From Pseudomonadota bacterium (GTDB lineage Bacteria > Pseudomonadota > Gammaproteobacteria > Steroidobacterales > MnTg04), in contig JADFSO010000028.1 in NCBI GenBank assembly GCA_022560735.1, positions 1 to 34,068 on the forward strand: a stretch of DNA of 34,068 nt, read 5' to 3'. The notes under the pieces were generated by a model. It did not search any database. It was not told where the DNA came from and saw only the letters and a program-made list of their open reading frames with translations. The translations under genes were made by a program, and so were the position numbers. Shown here piece by piece: positions 1 to 8,790 of the stretch (positions are counted from its first letter, which is position 1; every line of letters begins with the position of its first letter).

Positions 1-19
1 TGTCCTGCAGGGTCTTTAG

Positions 20-37
20 AGGGCCTTCCCTGGCCCT
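20..37 (-). terminator. Possible weak hairpin terminator of the first gene pair
   Basis: A perfect 6-bp inverted repeat (AGGGCC / GGCCCT, 6-nt loop) lies 25 bases past the stop of the minus-strand gene ending at 62. No real T-run follows on the minus strand, so termination is only a possibility. Confidence 0.3.
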
Positions 38-61
38 GAGTGTTGTTTGTCTAACCGAACT

Positions 62-481
62 TCACAATGCCTCTGCCGACGATTTCTCCGATTTTCTGTG
101 TTCCAGTTCCGACCAGCGATCTTCAAGCACACGCCCTGCTTTACGGGCCTCGTCAGTCCATTCCCAAATGAGGCCGCCAGCAACGCCCATTGTTGACGGA
201 TCGGGGTCCATAGAAGAACCGCTTGTTGTGTCCAGCAAATCACCAAGCATTCTGAGCCGCATCAAAAGTTGGTCAAGCTTCTCTGAGGCGTCTCCCGCCT
301 TCATCGTGGCAGAAAATTCCCCGCTAATGACGTTTTGGAGTAGGTCCCGCTTTTCTTTGTCGGTGGCATGTGATGAGTTATGAACCACCCATTCAGCTCT
401 CCCGGGTTCAATCTTGTGCGCTTCCTTGAATAACCTGGCGACCTCTTTACCGATTTCCTCTGCATGGTTGTTGTCAGTCAT
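62..481 (-). CDS. Hypothetical protein, 139 aa, helical
   Basis: I do not recognise this protein. It is acidic and charged, looks largely helical, and has no signal peptide or membrane segment. Its ATG overlaps the stop of the upstream minus-strand gene by four bases (ATGA), and a GGGAGG ribosome site sits 6 bases before the ATG, so the two genes are very likely translated as a pair. Base composition is lower in GC than the core genes further right, which may mean it is accessory. No catalytic motif is visible. Confidence 0.65.
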   Translation of the reverse strand: MTDNNHAEEIGKEVARLFKEAHKIEPGRAEWVVHNSSHATDKEKRDLLQNVISGEFSATMKAGDASEKLDQLLMRLRMLGDLLDTTSGSSMDPDPSTMGVAGGLIWEWTDEARKAGRVLEDRWSELEHRKSEKSSAEAL

Positions 482-864
482 GACGCACCTCCCGCCCTTC
501 TTTGGAATTCATCGAAGGGTATCGTTCCTGCAACCAACTCAGCGTGAAGTTGAATTTCTCTCGTTACGCTCGGACAGAGGTCATCTTGAAACCCGACACG
601 TTCAAGCGCGGTTTCATCAAAAATATTTGTTATGCGATTTGCGCAAGCCTCGATTGCGTAGCCAAGCCCACTTACCTGCTCAACATTAAGCGCAATAAAT
701 ACGCTTGCTTCGCTCGGAAGGCCCCCTTCATTGGCATGATGTTCATTGATAATTTCCGCGCAAGACTCAATTGCCATACTCGACCGCCGTATAGCGCGCA
801 GATCGGACAGTTCACCCTGGGTCAGTCTCTCATCAATTGTCGTTGTGGAATTGTTAGTGGTCAT
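478..864 (-). CDS. Hypothetical protein, about 128 aa, first gene of a pair
   Basis: The frame is open from 960, but the ATG at 864 is chosen because GGAGG stands 7 bases before it; the upstream in-frame start has no comparable site. The product begins with a run of Thr, Asn and Ser, then appears helical, with no motif I recognise. Its stop overlaps the start of the next minus-strand gene by four bases, giving a two-gene operon. The divergent region 865-1103 would hold its promoter and that of the SDR gene on the other strand. Confidence 0.6.
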   Translation of the reverse strand: MTTNNSTTTIDERLTQGELSDLRAIRRSSMAIESCAEIINEHHANEGGLPSEASVFIALNVEQVSGLGYAIEACANRITNIFDETALERVGFQDDLCPSVTREIQLHAELVAGTIPFDEFQRRAGGAS

Positions 865-1103
865 ATCTAGCTCCTCCAAGTAAGAGCCAGCAGGCACAAA
901 AAAGCACGACCACCCGTAAGAGTAATCGTGCCTTAATGTTGATAACATCGGCTTAGCCATTGTCGGCGTTTACTCGCTGGCTGTGGTTAGGAATCTTGGG
1001 GTGTTGGCGCACTCCAAGGTTCCGCTCCTTAAAATACGCCGATGAGTTACAAAGTCAACCGGCCTGGGGAAATCGAAATGATTAGCGCAAGAGGGAGGTT
1101 CAA

Positions 1104-1796
1104 ATGACGAAACCTGTATGTGCGGTTGTGGGTGTCGGACCTCAGAACGGTGCCTCGTTTGCGCGGCGATTCGCTTCGGAAGGATACGCCGTAGCCTTGT
1201 TGTCTCGAAAGACCGAGTATTCCAGCACCCTCGCGGCCGACATTGAATCCGCCAAGGCTTACGCCTGCGATGTCACCGACCCATCAGCTGTCGAAACTGC
1301 ATTCTCAGCAGTTCGCACCGATATGGGAGAGATTGATGTACTCGTGTACAACGCCGGTTCCGGGGTGTGGGGAAACATAGAAGAGCTGAGCGCACACGAC
1401 TTTGAACAGTCATGGCGCGTTAACACGATGGGTGCGTTCCTTGTTTCCAAAGAGGTCATCCCGTCGATGAAAGAGAAAAAGGCCGGCACCATCATCTTCG
1501 TCGGCGCCACCGCGTCTCTGCGGGGCAAGCCGTTTACCACTGCATTCGCGCCGGCAAAAGCGTCTCAGCGCAGTCTGGCCCAGGCAATGGCCCGGCACCT
1601 CTGGCCAAGCGGAATCCACGTTTCACTCATCATCATCGATGGCGGCGTCAAATCTCTGGCCTCAGATGTTCACGTAGACGAACCCGAAACGCTGAACCCA
1701 GATGACATAGCTACGACCGCATACTTTCTATCACAGCAACCGCGCTCGGCCTGGTCATTTGAAGTCGACGTGCGACCTTCACAGGAAAGTTGGTAA
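1104..1796 (+). CDS. Short-chain dehydrogenase/reductase, atypical (Phe in place of catalytic Tyr)
   Basis: This is a 230-aa Rossmann-fold protein of the SDR superfamily. It has an N-terminal cofactor loop (VGVGPQNG, residues 10-16), an NAG motif (83-85) and a Ser region (VGATAS, 133-138). At the YxxxK position it has F148-A-P-A-K152, so the usual catalytic Tyr is absent while Lys is kept. I recall a subfamily of bacterial SDRs carrying AFAxAK here, so this is probably a family trait rather than damage; whether it is an active oxidoreductase is open. A GGGAGG site lies 7 bases before the ATG. The next gene follows in the same direction and may be co-transcribed. Confidence 0.85.
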   Translation: MTKPVCAVVGVGPQNGASFARRFASEGYAVALLSRKTEYSSTLAADIESAKAYACDVTDPSAVETAFSAVRTDMGEIDVLVYNAGSGVWGNIEELSAHDFEQSWRVNTMGAFLVSKEVIPSMKEKKAGTIIFVGATASLRGKPFTTAFAPAKASQRSLAQAMARHLWPSGIHVSLIIIDGGVKSLASDVHVDEPETLNPDDIATTAYFLSQQPRSAWSFEVDVRPSQESW

Positions 1797-1858
1797 ATGG
1801 TCGGGTGAGAAGATTTGAACGTCCGGCCCCTGCCTCAAATATCGCCGGACAGGCAGCT

Positions 1859-2593
1859 ATGAAAAATTACTGGCGTGAGTTGCTACTGCTATTGATCGTC
1901 CTGATCTCATTCGTTGGCATGATGTTGCCGGAGCCGATACGCCAAAGCCTCGCCTATCACAATTTTGCCGATCAGTGGTCTTGGCTGGGTATTCCCAACT
2001 TCCTAAACGTCGCCTCAAATCTCCCCTTCCTTTTCGTGGGTATCGTGGGACAGATTTTATGTCGGCGAAATCGCCCGGCAGAGGCTCCGTGGTCATGGAC
2101 GATCTTTTTTCTTGGTGTGACGGTGGTCGCTTTGGGCTCCGGCTATTATCACTGGAGCCCGAGTAGCGGGACCCTGGTCTGGGATCGACTGCCCATGACG
2201 ATCGGATTCATGGGCTTATTTATCGGCATCTTGACAGAACATGTCAGCGAGCGATTGGAAAAGACGCTATTGATTCCGGCCTTGCTACTGGGCTTTGCCA
2301 GTGTGATGTACTGGGATTATGCGGACGATTTGAGATTTTATGCATGGATTCAGTTGATACCTCTGCTAACCATTCCTGTCGTCCTGCTGCTGTTTCCTGG
2401 CCGCTATACGCATCAAAGATATCTGATATACGCATTAGTATTTTACCTGCTGGCGAAATATTTCGAGGCCTATGATGCAGAGATCTATGCGTTTACGAAG
2501 CAAGTGATTGGCGGTCATTCAATCAAGCACGTCAGCGCCGCCGTTGGTTCATTCTTTATTTACGTCATGCTAAGGCGGAGACTTCCACGATAA
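1859..2593 (+). CDS. CREST-family membrane hydrolase (alkaline ceramidase-like)
   Basis: This is a 244-aa integral membrane protein with about seven hydrophobic segments. It carries the residues that define the CREST/alkaline ceramidase family: S94 and H98 in GSGYYHW, D109 in WDRLPM, and H220/H224 in HSIKH, which together bind a catalytic metal in the membrane. In eukaryotes the family cleaves ceramides; bacterial substrates are mostly unknown, so a specific lipid cannot be named. The frame also has a TTG at 1790 overlapping the SDR stop, but the ATG at 1859 begins just before the first membrane segment and is preferred. It lies close behind the SDR gene. Confidence 0.75.
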   Translation: MKNYWRELLLLLIVLISFVGMMLPEPIRQSLAYHNFADQWSWLGIPNFLNVASNLPFLFVGIVGQILCRRNRPAEAPWSWTIFFLGVTVVALGSGYYHWSPSSGTLVWDRLPMTIGFMGLFIGILTEHVSERLEKTLLIPALLLGFASVMYWDYADDLRFYAWIQLIPLLTIPVVLLLFPGRYTHQRYLIYALVFYLLAKYFEAYDAEIYAFTKQVIGGHSIKHVSAAVGSFFIYVMLRRRLPR

Positions 2594-2801
2594 CGCCTCG
2601 TATCACAATCCGACTAAAACCGCCGTCGTAAGCGGACATAGGTAATCACAGGCCTTTTGTCAGTTTTGGCAGTGGGTGGTCTGGGCATCTAAAAACATCG
2701 TTTTTGAGCAGATTTCTGTTCTATTGCTATCCACAGTGCTACCCAAAGCTGAAATAATTATGTCAAGAAAAACATAACCTTTTGATTTATAGGCTGTTAA
2801 T

Positions 2802-3260
2802 CTAGTGGCACTCGCCTTTGATGTTGTGTTTTAGCATCAGGTAGTTTACCGGGTAACCGGCCAGGTAACCGGCGACCACCGCCGCAGCCATGCTGTACCA
2901 AAACACCGGTTCGGCCACCGATTTTGCGCTCATTCCCCCGAGCAGGTAATCGATTACGTTCATCGCAAGTTCCATGACGCCGATGGAAATGGTCTCGCCG
3001 AGCCAGACGATACGAAAAGTTTCGGCCACGCTCCTGCCCTGTTTCAACGTCATCGGGATCAGGGTCAACGCAAATCCCGAAGCAAAGGCCAGTGCGGTGG
3101 CGACCAGCGCGGTCGTAAGCGGCTGCCAGCCCAGCGAAACACCGAGCAACAAGCCGGCCACCTCGCCGATGACGCATCCGGTCAGGCAATGTCGTGTTGC
3201 CGACGCTGCCAGTTTCCTGAGCGGCACGTCATGACCGGGCGAATGATTGTGAGTGTCCAT
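2802..3260 (-). CDS. DUF4396 domain membrane protein
   Basis: This is a 152-aa protein with a short His-rich N-terminus followed by four predicted membrane segments. The pattern TRHCLTGCVIGEVAGLLLG, a central ETISIGVMEL segment and a late YPVNYLMLK segment match the DUF4396 family as I recall it; the family's role is unknown. The N-terminal His and acidic residues could bind a metal, which is inference only. It ends the minus-strand cluster and starts 6 bases after the TPR-oxygenase stop, so the two are probably co-transcribed. Confidence 0.75.
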   Translation of the reverse strand: MDTHNHSPGHDVPLRKLAASATRHCLTGCVIGEVAGLLLGVSLGWQPLTTALVATALAFASGFALTLIPMTLKQGRSVAETFRIVWLGETISIGVMELAMNVIDYLLGGMSAKSVAEPVFWYSMAAAVVAGYLAGYPVNYLMLKHNIKGECH

Positions 3261-3266
3261 ACAGGT

Positions 3267-4922
3267 TTAAGCCCCGGCGCGTTGACCGAACAACATGGTG
3301 ATGTTGATGCGACGATTTTCCAGGCCGGTCTTGAAACGGATGTTGTCGGTCTTGTGGATCAGGTTGGAATGAAACAGCACCGCGCGATTGCAGCGGTGGG
3401 TTACGACCACCGACTCCGATCCCCGGGCGAAAGCCTCGATCGCCTCGTACTCATTGTTGTATTTGTCAAAATCCCATTCGGCAGGCGCTTCTTTCGTGTA
3501 CACGATCAAGCCGCCGCTTGCCGGGTCCTCGTTGGCCTCATCGGGCGTAATCCAGAAATTGAGATTGACCGCGGCGGCATCGGCATGGGCCGTGATCCCG
3601 CTCATCTCGCTGTCATAGATGTAACCCCACATCTGGTTCAGCGGGTGTTGCCGGAGGATCTCCGGCAGTTTCTCGCGCAGTTCACCGGCCAGTTGCATCA
3701 ACAGGTCATTGCCAAAACCGTCCTGCATATAGCTGCCGCAATAGCCGCCGGCCTTGCGGAAATCGAACCAGACCGTGGATTCCAGGCAATAATCGCGCAG
3801 CCGCTTTAGCGCGTCGGCTTTCAGGAAATTGTCGATAACGGCGAGACCGGGGCTTTGTGCGCAATAGCCTCCGCTGATGCCGGCAAAGTCCAGATCAGGG
3901 TTGAGCGCGCCCCCGGGCACGGTGTTGGCCGGGGTCAGGTGCATCAGGCGGCCATTGGTCGGGCCGATGCGTTTGAATTGCGCTTCGTTCATCACGATGC
4001 GGTGAGAAGTAGGGCTGCTTGCCTCAATTTCCGCGATCACTTCGCGATAGCGATCGGCCAGACCGGTATTGGCCGGTGACAGCCGGCCCCGGGCGCCCAG
4101 GTATTCCAGTTGTTCGGCCTGCAACTTCAGATGATGCAGGGAGGTCAGCCTGGCTTCGGGATTTTGCTGCAGCACTTTCGCCAGATCGCCCGGGCAGGGC
4201 AACCGGTACAAGCGCATGGCTCGCTCGTAGCAGTTCAGTGCGTCGGCAAGCTGGTCCTTGTCTTTTAGCAAGGTACCCAGGTTTTGCCAGACTTCGTGGT
4301 TGCCGGTGTCCGCCTCGAGCACCTGCCGGTACAGTGATTCGGCTTCATCCAAACGGCCCTGGGCCTGCAAAACAGCTGCCAGGTTGCGTCGCGCCAGAAG
4401 CAGTTCCGGTTCGCGGTCCAAAGCCAGCCGGTATTGCGCCGCGGCTTCATCGAGCAGGCCGGCCTGGTGGTAGCTCAGGCCGGCATCGAGCATGGCCTCG
4501 GGATGATGCGCGGAGCGCTCGACAAAGTCCTCCAGCGTGGCGCGTCCTTCCTCCGTGTATCCTGCCGCCAGCCGGGCCTCGCCCAACTCGAGCAATTCTC
4601 GTGGATCGCAGCTTGCCTCGTCGGTACACGCTTCGAAATTCTTGACCGCTGCATCGTTTCTGCTCAGGACGCGCAGACAGCGCCCCATCCAGCGCCTCGC
4701 ATCGCTCATCGACGATGTAATCCGCAAGGCCGCCTCGAGATGACCGACCGCGGCGGACGGATCGGCTCGCGAGACCTCTATCATTGCCAGCCCGAACCGG
4801 CCTCGTGGATCCCGGGGGTATTCGTTGGCCAGAGCCTGATACAATCCGGCGGCATCTTCCAGCCGTCCCTGCTGTTGCAGGTGGTTGGCTTGTTGCAGGC
4901 GCTCTTCGGGTGTGGGATCCAT
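3267..4922 (-). CDS. TPR protein with C-terminal 2OG-Fe(II) oxygenase domain
   Basis: This is a 551-aa two-part protein. Residues 1-245 hold repeated TPR units (for example LDEAAAQYRLALDREPELLLA), which bind protein partners. Residues 350-551 form a double-stranded beta-helix oxygenase of the putative 2OG-Fe(II) type: H446-A-D448 and the distal H523 would hold iron, and R537/R538 would bind 2-oxoglutarate. The likely activity is hydroxylation of a protein or peptide side chain; the target is unknown. A 38-base gap separates its start from the SDR gene on the other strand, so the two share a divergent promoter region. The DUF4396 gene follows on the same strand. Confidence 0.85.
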   Translation of the reverse strand: MDPTPEERLQQANHLQQQGRLEDAAGLYQALANEYPRDPRGRFGLAMIEVSRADPSAAVGHLEAALRITSSMSDARRWMGRCLRVLSRNDAAVKNFEACTDEASCDPRELLELGEARLAAGYTEEGRATLEDFVERSAHHPEAMLDAGLSYHQAGLLDEAAAQYRLALDREPELLLARRNLAAVLQAQGRLDEAESLYRQVLEADTGNHEVWQNLGTLLKDKDQLADALNCYERAMRLYRLPCPGDLAKVLQQNPEARLTSLHHLKLQAEQLEYLGARGRLSPANTGLADRYREVIAEIEASSPTSHRIVMNEAQFKRIGPTNGRLMHLTPANTVPGGALNPDLDFAGISGGYCAQSPGLAVIDNFLKADALKRLRDYCLESTVWFDFRKAGGYCGSYMQDGFGNDLLMQLAGELREKLPEILRQHPLNQMWGYIYDSEMSGITAHADAAAVNLNFWITPDEANEDPASGGLIVYTKEAPAEWDFDKYNNEYEAIEAFARGSESVVVTHRCNRAVLFHSNLIHKTDNIRFKTGLENRRINITMLFGQRAGA

Positions 4923-4960
4923 CGCGTTTATTGGCTTATTGCATAAGGAACGGAAAAATA

Positions 4961-5800
4961 ATGGCAGGCGACTATAACAAAAGCGTACTGGTGACGGGTT
5001 GCTCCTCGGGTATTGGGCGGGCCAGCGCCGATTTGCTCAAGGACGAGGGATTTCGGGTTTTCGCCACTGCGCGGACGCGCGAAGATATCGATGAACTCGT
5101 CAATGCCGGTTTTGAGACCATCAACCTGGATGTCAGCGATTCCCAGTCGGTACGCAATTGCATGGTGGAAGTGAACCAGGCTTGCGGCGGGAAACTGTTT
5201 GGCCTGGTCAACAATGCAGGCATCGGGCAGCCAGGCGCCCTGGAAGATATCAGCCGGGAAACACTGGAGAAGCAATTCCAGGTCAATGTGTTCGGTTGCC
5301 ATCAGCTGACCCGTCTTGCCCTGCGCATGATGCGCGAGCAAGGCGCCGGACGAATTGTGCAAATCAGCTCGATGCTGGGTTTCGTCGCGCTGCCGTATTT
5401 TGGCGCATACAACGCCAGCAAATACGCGCTCGAAGGCTTGAGCGACACGCTGCGCCTGGAACTGATGGGCTCGGGAATTTTCGTATCGCTGGTCGAACCC
5501 GGCCCGATAGAAAGCCATTTCCGGAATACCGCGACCAGCTTGTTCACCGAGGAGATTACGGCCGGCGGCAGCGCCCACCAGCAGGCATACCAGAAAATGC
5601 AAGAGCGCTACCGGAGCGGGCGAGCGACTTCAAGATTCGAGCTGGGACCGGAAAAAGTGGCCGATGTCGTACTCAAGGCGATGACCAGCGCCAAGCCGAA
5701 AGCTCGCTACCGGGTGACCACGCCGGCCAGGGTTACGGCGGTACTCAAGCGTTTGTTGCCGACCCGCTGGCTGGACCAGGCCATGCTGCGATTCGGCTGA
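4961..5800 (+). CDS. Classical SDR oxidoreductase (YbbO-like)
   Basis: This is a 279-aa short-chain dehydrogenase with all classical motifs: TGCSSGIG (residues 12-19) for NAD(P), NNAG (84-87), the Ser pair at 136-137 and Y150-N-A-S-K154. The motif layout and the C-terminal extension resemble the YbbO group and retinol-dehydrogenase-like SDRs; the substrate is unknown. The frame is open from 4784, but that part overlaps the divergent oxygenase gene; the ATG at 4961 follows AAGGAA and lies just before the beta strand of the nucleotide-binding fold. Confidence 0.88.
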   Translation: MAGDYNKSVLVTGCSSGIGRASADLLKDEGFRVFATARTREDIDELVNAGFETINLDVSDSQSVRNCMVEVNQACGGKLFGLVNNAGIGQPGALEDISRETLEKQFQVNVFGCHQLTRLALRMMREQGAGRIVQISSMLGFVALPYFGAYNASKYALEGLSDTLRLELMGSGIFVSLVEPGPIESHFRNTATSLFTEEITAGGSAHQQAYQKMQERYRSGRATSRFELGPEKVADVVLKAMTSAKPKARYRVTTPARVTAVLKRLLPTRWLDQAMLRFG

Positions 5801-5871
5801 TGGCGGCTAGCACTTGAAAAACGACGCCGAGACCTTATCTTTCGAAGCCCACGGTCCTCACGGAGCCATCA

Positions 5872-6201
5872 GTGCCAATATACGAATACCAGTGTAAGGA
5901 ATGCGCGCATAGTCTCGATGCCTTGCAAAAGATCGGCGCAGAGCCGTTGCTGACTTGCCCATCATGTGGCCGGCAGAGTTTGAAACGACTGGTGTCGGCG
6001 CCGCGATTCCGGCTCAAGGGCAAGGGTTGGTACGAAACCGATTTCAAGACCGGTCGTCAGCGCAACCTGGCGGGTGACGACAACAAGGGTGCGCCTGCGG
6101 ACAAGAAAAAGGCCGCAGCCGAAAAATCCGCCGATAACAAACCGGCCGCGAAAAAAAGCGCCGTCGCCGCGAAATCCACGGCCGGTAAGTCATCTGGCTG
6201 A
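5872..6201 (+). CDS. FmdB-family zinc ribbon protein
   Basis: This is a 109-aa protein starting at GTG. It opens with MPIYEYQCKECAH and has four zinc-binding Cys residues at 8, 11, 29 and 32 (CxxC...CPSC), the hallmark of the FmdB/regulatory zinc ribbon family. Residues 75-109 are a low-complexity tail rich in Lys, Ala and Ser that could bind nucleic acid or ribosomes (inference). The gene lies directly upstream of aspS, an arrangement common in proteobacteria. The exact role of the family is not settled. Confidence 0.85.
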   Translation: MPIYEYQCKECAHSLDALQKIGAEPLLTCPSCGRQSLKRLVSAPRFRLKGKGWYETDFKTGRQRNLAGDDNKGAPADKKKAAAEKSADNKPAAKKSAVAAKSTAGKSSG

Positions 6202-6338
6202 AGACCGCCCTGGCGGGGTCGTTTTGCGGCCGCCGGGAGAGCTGACTTCACCCGATTTGGCTTGCCAGCCAACCGGCCAGCCCCTAGAATTTTGCGTCTT
6301 TTACACTGCGGCACACGCCGCTGCAACGGATGATCAGC

Positions 6339-8129
6339 ATGCGCAGCCATTATTGTGGCCAGGTCAATGAAAGCCATATCGACCAGACCCTCGAAGTCTC
6401 GGGCTGGGTGCATCGTCGTCGTGACCACGGTGGCGTAATTTTTATCGATTTGCGGGATCGTGAAGGATTGCTGCAAGTGGTCTTTAACCCGGATGCGCCG
6501 GAGATTTTCGCCCTGGCCGAGCGCGTGCGCGGCGAGTATGTGCTGCACGTCAAAGGCCGGGTGCGCCAACGCCCCGAGGGTACCGCCAACCCGAAAATGC
6601 CGACCGGCCAGGTCGAACTGCTGGCCGAAGAACTGACCATCCTGAACACCTCGGACACGCCGCCGTTTCATCACGACGAGCATGCCAACGAAGAGCTGCG
6701 CCTGCGCTATCGCTATCTCGACCTGCGCAAGCCAGAGATGCAGGCCCGGCTTTTCATGCGTCACCAGGTCACGCGTGCGTTGCGCCGTTATCTCGATGAC
6801 CACGGCTTCATAGACATAGAAACCCCGATGCTGACGCGCGCGACGCCGGAAGGCGCCCGCGATTACCTGGTGCCCAGCCGGACCCACCCCGGGCAGTTTT
6901 TTGCCTTGCCGCAGTCGCCGCAACTGTTCAAGCAGCTACTGATGATGTCGGGCATGGATCGCTACTACCAGATCGTGCGCTGTTTCCGCGACGAGGACCT
7001 GCGCGCCGACCGCCAGCCCGAGTTCACTCAGCTCGATGTCGAGACTTCGTTCATGGACGAAGCGGGCATCATGGGTCTGATGGAAGTGATGATTCGCGAA
7101 TTGTTCAAGGAAATCCTGGATGTCGATCTGGCCGACCCGTTTCCGCGGATGAGCCATGCCGAGGCGGTGCAGCGCTTCGGTACCGATCGACCGGATTTGC
7201 GGATACCGCTGGAGCTGGTCGAAGTCTCGGACTTGATGGCTGGCGTCGAATTCAAGGTATTCGCCGGCCCGGCCGCGGATGCCAATGGCCGCGTGGCGGT
7301 GCTCAAAGTCCCCGGCGGCGGCCAGCTGACGCGCAAGGCGATTGACGACTACACCACCTTTGTCGGCCGCTATGGCGCTCGCGGGCTCGCCTATATCAAG
7401 GTCAATGAGACCGGCAAAGGCCGCGATGGTTTGCAATCGCCGATCCTCAAATTCCTGCCCGACGCCGTGGTCGACAGCCTGCTCGAGCGCACGGCGGCCG
7501 AAGCCGGCGACCTGCTTTTCTTTGGCGCGGACAAGGCGCGAGTGGTCAACGATGCCCTCGGCGCATTGCGCGAGAAACTCGGTCACGACCTGGATCTCGT
7601 CGAGGAAGGCTGGCGGCCGCTGTGGGTGGTCGATTTCCCGCTGTTTGAACGCGACGCGGAGGATGCGCGCTGGAATGCGTTGCATCACCCGTTTACCGCA
7701 CCGGCGAACACCGATCCCGAGGCGTTGAAGGCCGACCCCGGAAATGCGCTGTCACGCGCTTACGACATGGTGTTGAACGGCTCGGAAGTCGGTGGTGGCT
7801 CGTTGCGTATTCATGACCGCGAAATGCAATCGGCCGTGTTCGAGTTGCTGGGCATCGGCGAAGACGAAGCCCAGGAAAAATTCGGTTTCCTGCTGGAGGC
7901 CCTGCGCTATGGCTGCCCGCCCCACGGCGGCATCGCCTTTGGTCTGGATCGGCTGGTGATGTTGCTCGCCGGCGTTGACAGTATTCGCGAAGTGATTGCT
8001 TTCCCGAAAACGCAATCCGCGCATTGCCCGCTGACCAACGCACCGGGCGCTGCCGATGAGCAGCAATTGCGCGAACTCGGCATTCGGATTCGCCGCCCGC
8101 AGGCCGAGGAAAAACCGCAGAAAAAATGA
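6339..8129 (+). CDS. aspS: Aspartyl-tRNA synthetase, probably non-discriminating
   Basis: This class II synthetase (596 aa) charges tRNA with aspartate. The N-terminal OB-fold anticodon domain begins MRSHYCGQV, the catalytic core holds motif 2 ([17 protein letters not shown]), the GAD insertion lies in the middle, and motif 3 is near the end ([15 protein letters not shown]). The ATG at 6339 is chosen over the one at 6330 because it matches the family start. The residues H30 (RRRDHGG) and G81 (RPEG) are of the Pseudomonas type that also charges tRNA-Asn, whereas E. coli has Leu and Lys at these sites. That predicts a GatCAB amidotransferase elsewhere in the genome. Confidence 0.97.
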   Translation: MRSHYCGQVNESHIDQTLEVSGWVHRRRDHGGVIFIDLRDREGLLQVVFNPDAPEIFALAERVRGEYVLHVKGRVRQRPEGTANPKMPTGQVELLAEELTILNTSDTPPFHHDEHANEELRLRYRYLDLRKPEMQARLFMRHQVTRALRRYLDDHGFIDIETPMLTRATPEGARDYLVPSRTHPGQFFALPQSPQLFKQLLMMSGMDRYYQIVRCFRDEDLRADRQPEFTQLDVETSFMDEAGIMGLMEVMIRELFKEILDVDLADPFPRMSHAEAVQRFGTDRPDLRIPLELVEVSDLMAGVEFKVFAGPAADANGRVAVLKVPGGGQLTRKAIDDYTTFVGRYGARGLAYIKVNETGKGRDGLQSPILKFLPDAVVDSLLERTAAEAGDLLFFGADKARVVNDALGALREKLGHDLDLVEEGWRPLWVVDFPLFERDAEDARWNALHHPFTAPANTDPEALKADPGNALSRAYDMVLNGSEVGGGSLRIHDREMQSAVFELLGIGEDEAQEKFGFLLEALRYGCPPHGGIAFGLDRLVMLLAGVDSIREVIAFPKTQSAHCPLTNAPGAADEQQLRELGIRIRRPQAEEKPQKK

Positions 8130-8758
8130 ATCGTGCCGACGAATGCGTAGTCGTTGTCCATGGTTTGTGGATGCGCGGGATGATGTCTTTGCCCATGGCG
8201 CGGCACCTGCGCAGAAAAATGGGTTGCCCGGTTTATACCTTCGACTACTGGTCTACGCTGCGTTCCCTCGACCATAACTCGGACCAGCTGTTCGCTTACT
8301 GCGAGGCCCTCGATGAACACACCGTGCACCTCGTCGGGCACAGTCTCGGTGGCCTGGTTATCGTCAATATGCTGAATCGCCACCATTTCCACCGAGCGGG
8401 GCGGGTGGTGGCTATCGGCACGCCATTTGCCCATTCAGAATCCGGCAAACGGCTCGCCAAAATCCCCCTGCTCGGGAAGGCCCTGGGGCGCAGCATTGCC
8501 CAGGCGCATAGCCGGGAACCGATGACCTACCAGGGTCAGCGCGAGATCGGCGTCATTGCCGCGGCGAAACCACGGGGACCGGGGAAAATCCTCGGCAGCA
8601 TGGATGCGACGCACGATGGCATCGTATTTGCCGATGAGACGCGGTTGCCCGGGGCGAAAGAAATCCTGGAGATGCCCGACCAGACCCATACGACTTCGTA
8701 TTTCTCGCGCCGGGCCGCCGACCGGGCCGCGGATTTTCTACGCCACGGGAAATTTTAA
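8126..8758 (+). CDS. Alpha/beta hydrolase, lipase/PGAP1-like
   Basis: This is a 210-aa alpha/beta hydrolase. HGLWM (residues 12-16) forms the oxyanion region, GHSLGG places the nucleophile at S73, and the HDGIV motif (D164) with H188 would complete the triad, as in small lipase-like esterases. There is no signal peptide, so it is probably cytoplasmic; the substrate is unknown. Its ATG overlaps the aspS stop by four bases, so it is translated from the aspS message. It faces mutS with a 32-base gap. Confidence 0.83.
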   Translation: MNRADECVVVVHGLWMRGMMSLPMARHLRRKMGCPVYTFDYWSTLRSLDHNSDQLFAYCEALDEHTVHLVGHSLGGLVIVNMLNRHHFHRAGRVVAIGTPFAHSESGKRLAKIPLLGKALGRSIAQAHSREPMTYQGQREIGVIAAAKPRGPGKILGSMDATHDGIVFADETRLPGAKEILEMPDQTHTTSYFSRRAADRAADFLRHGKF

Positions 8759-8790
8759 GCAATCTGCTTGTCACCGAGGCGATTGCCGCA

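Noticed and set aside
6057..7688. Long minus-strand frames across aspS (6057-6923, 6936-7688)
   Set aside because: Antisense to a clear aspS; no motif or ribosome site.
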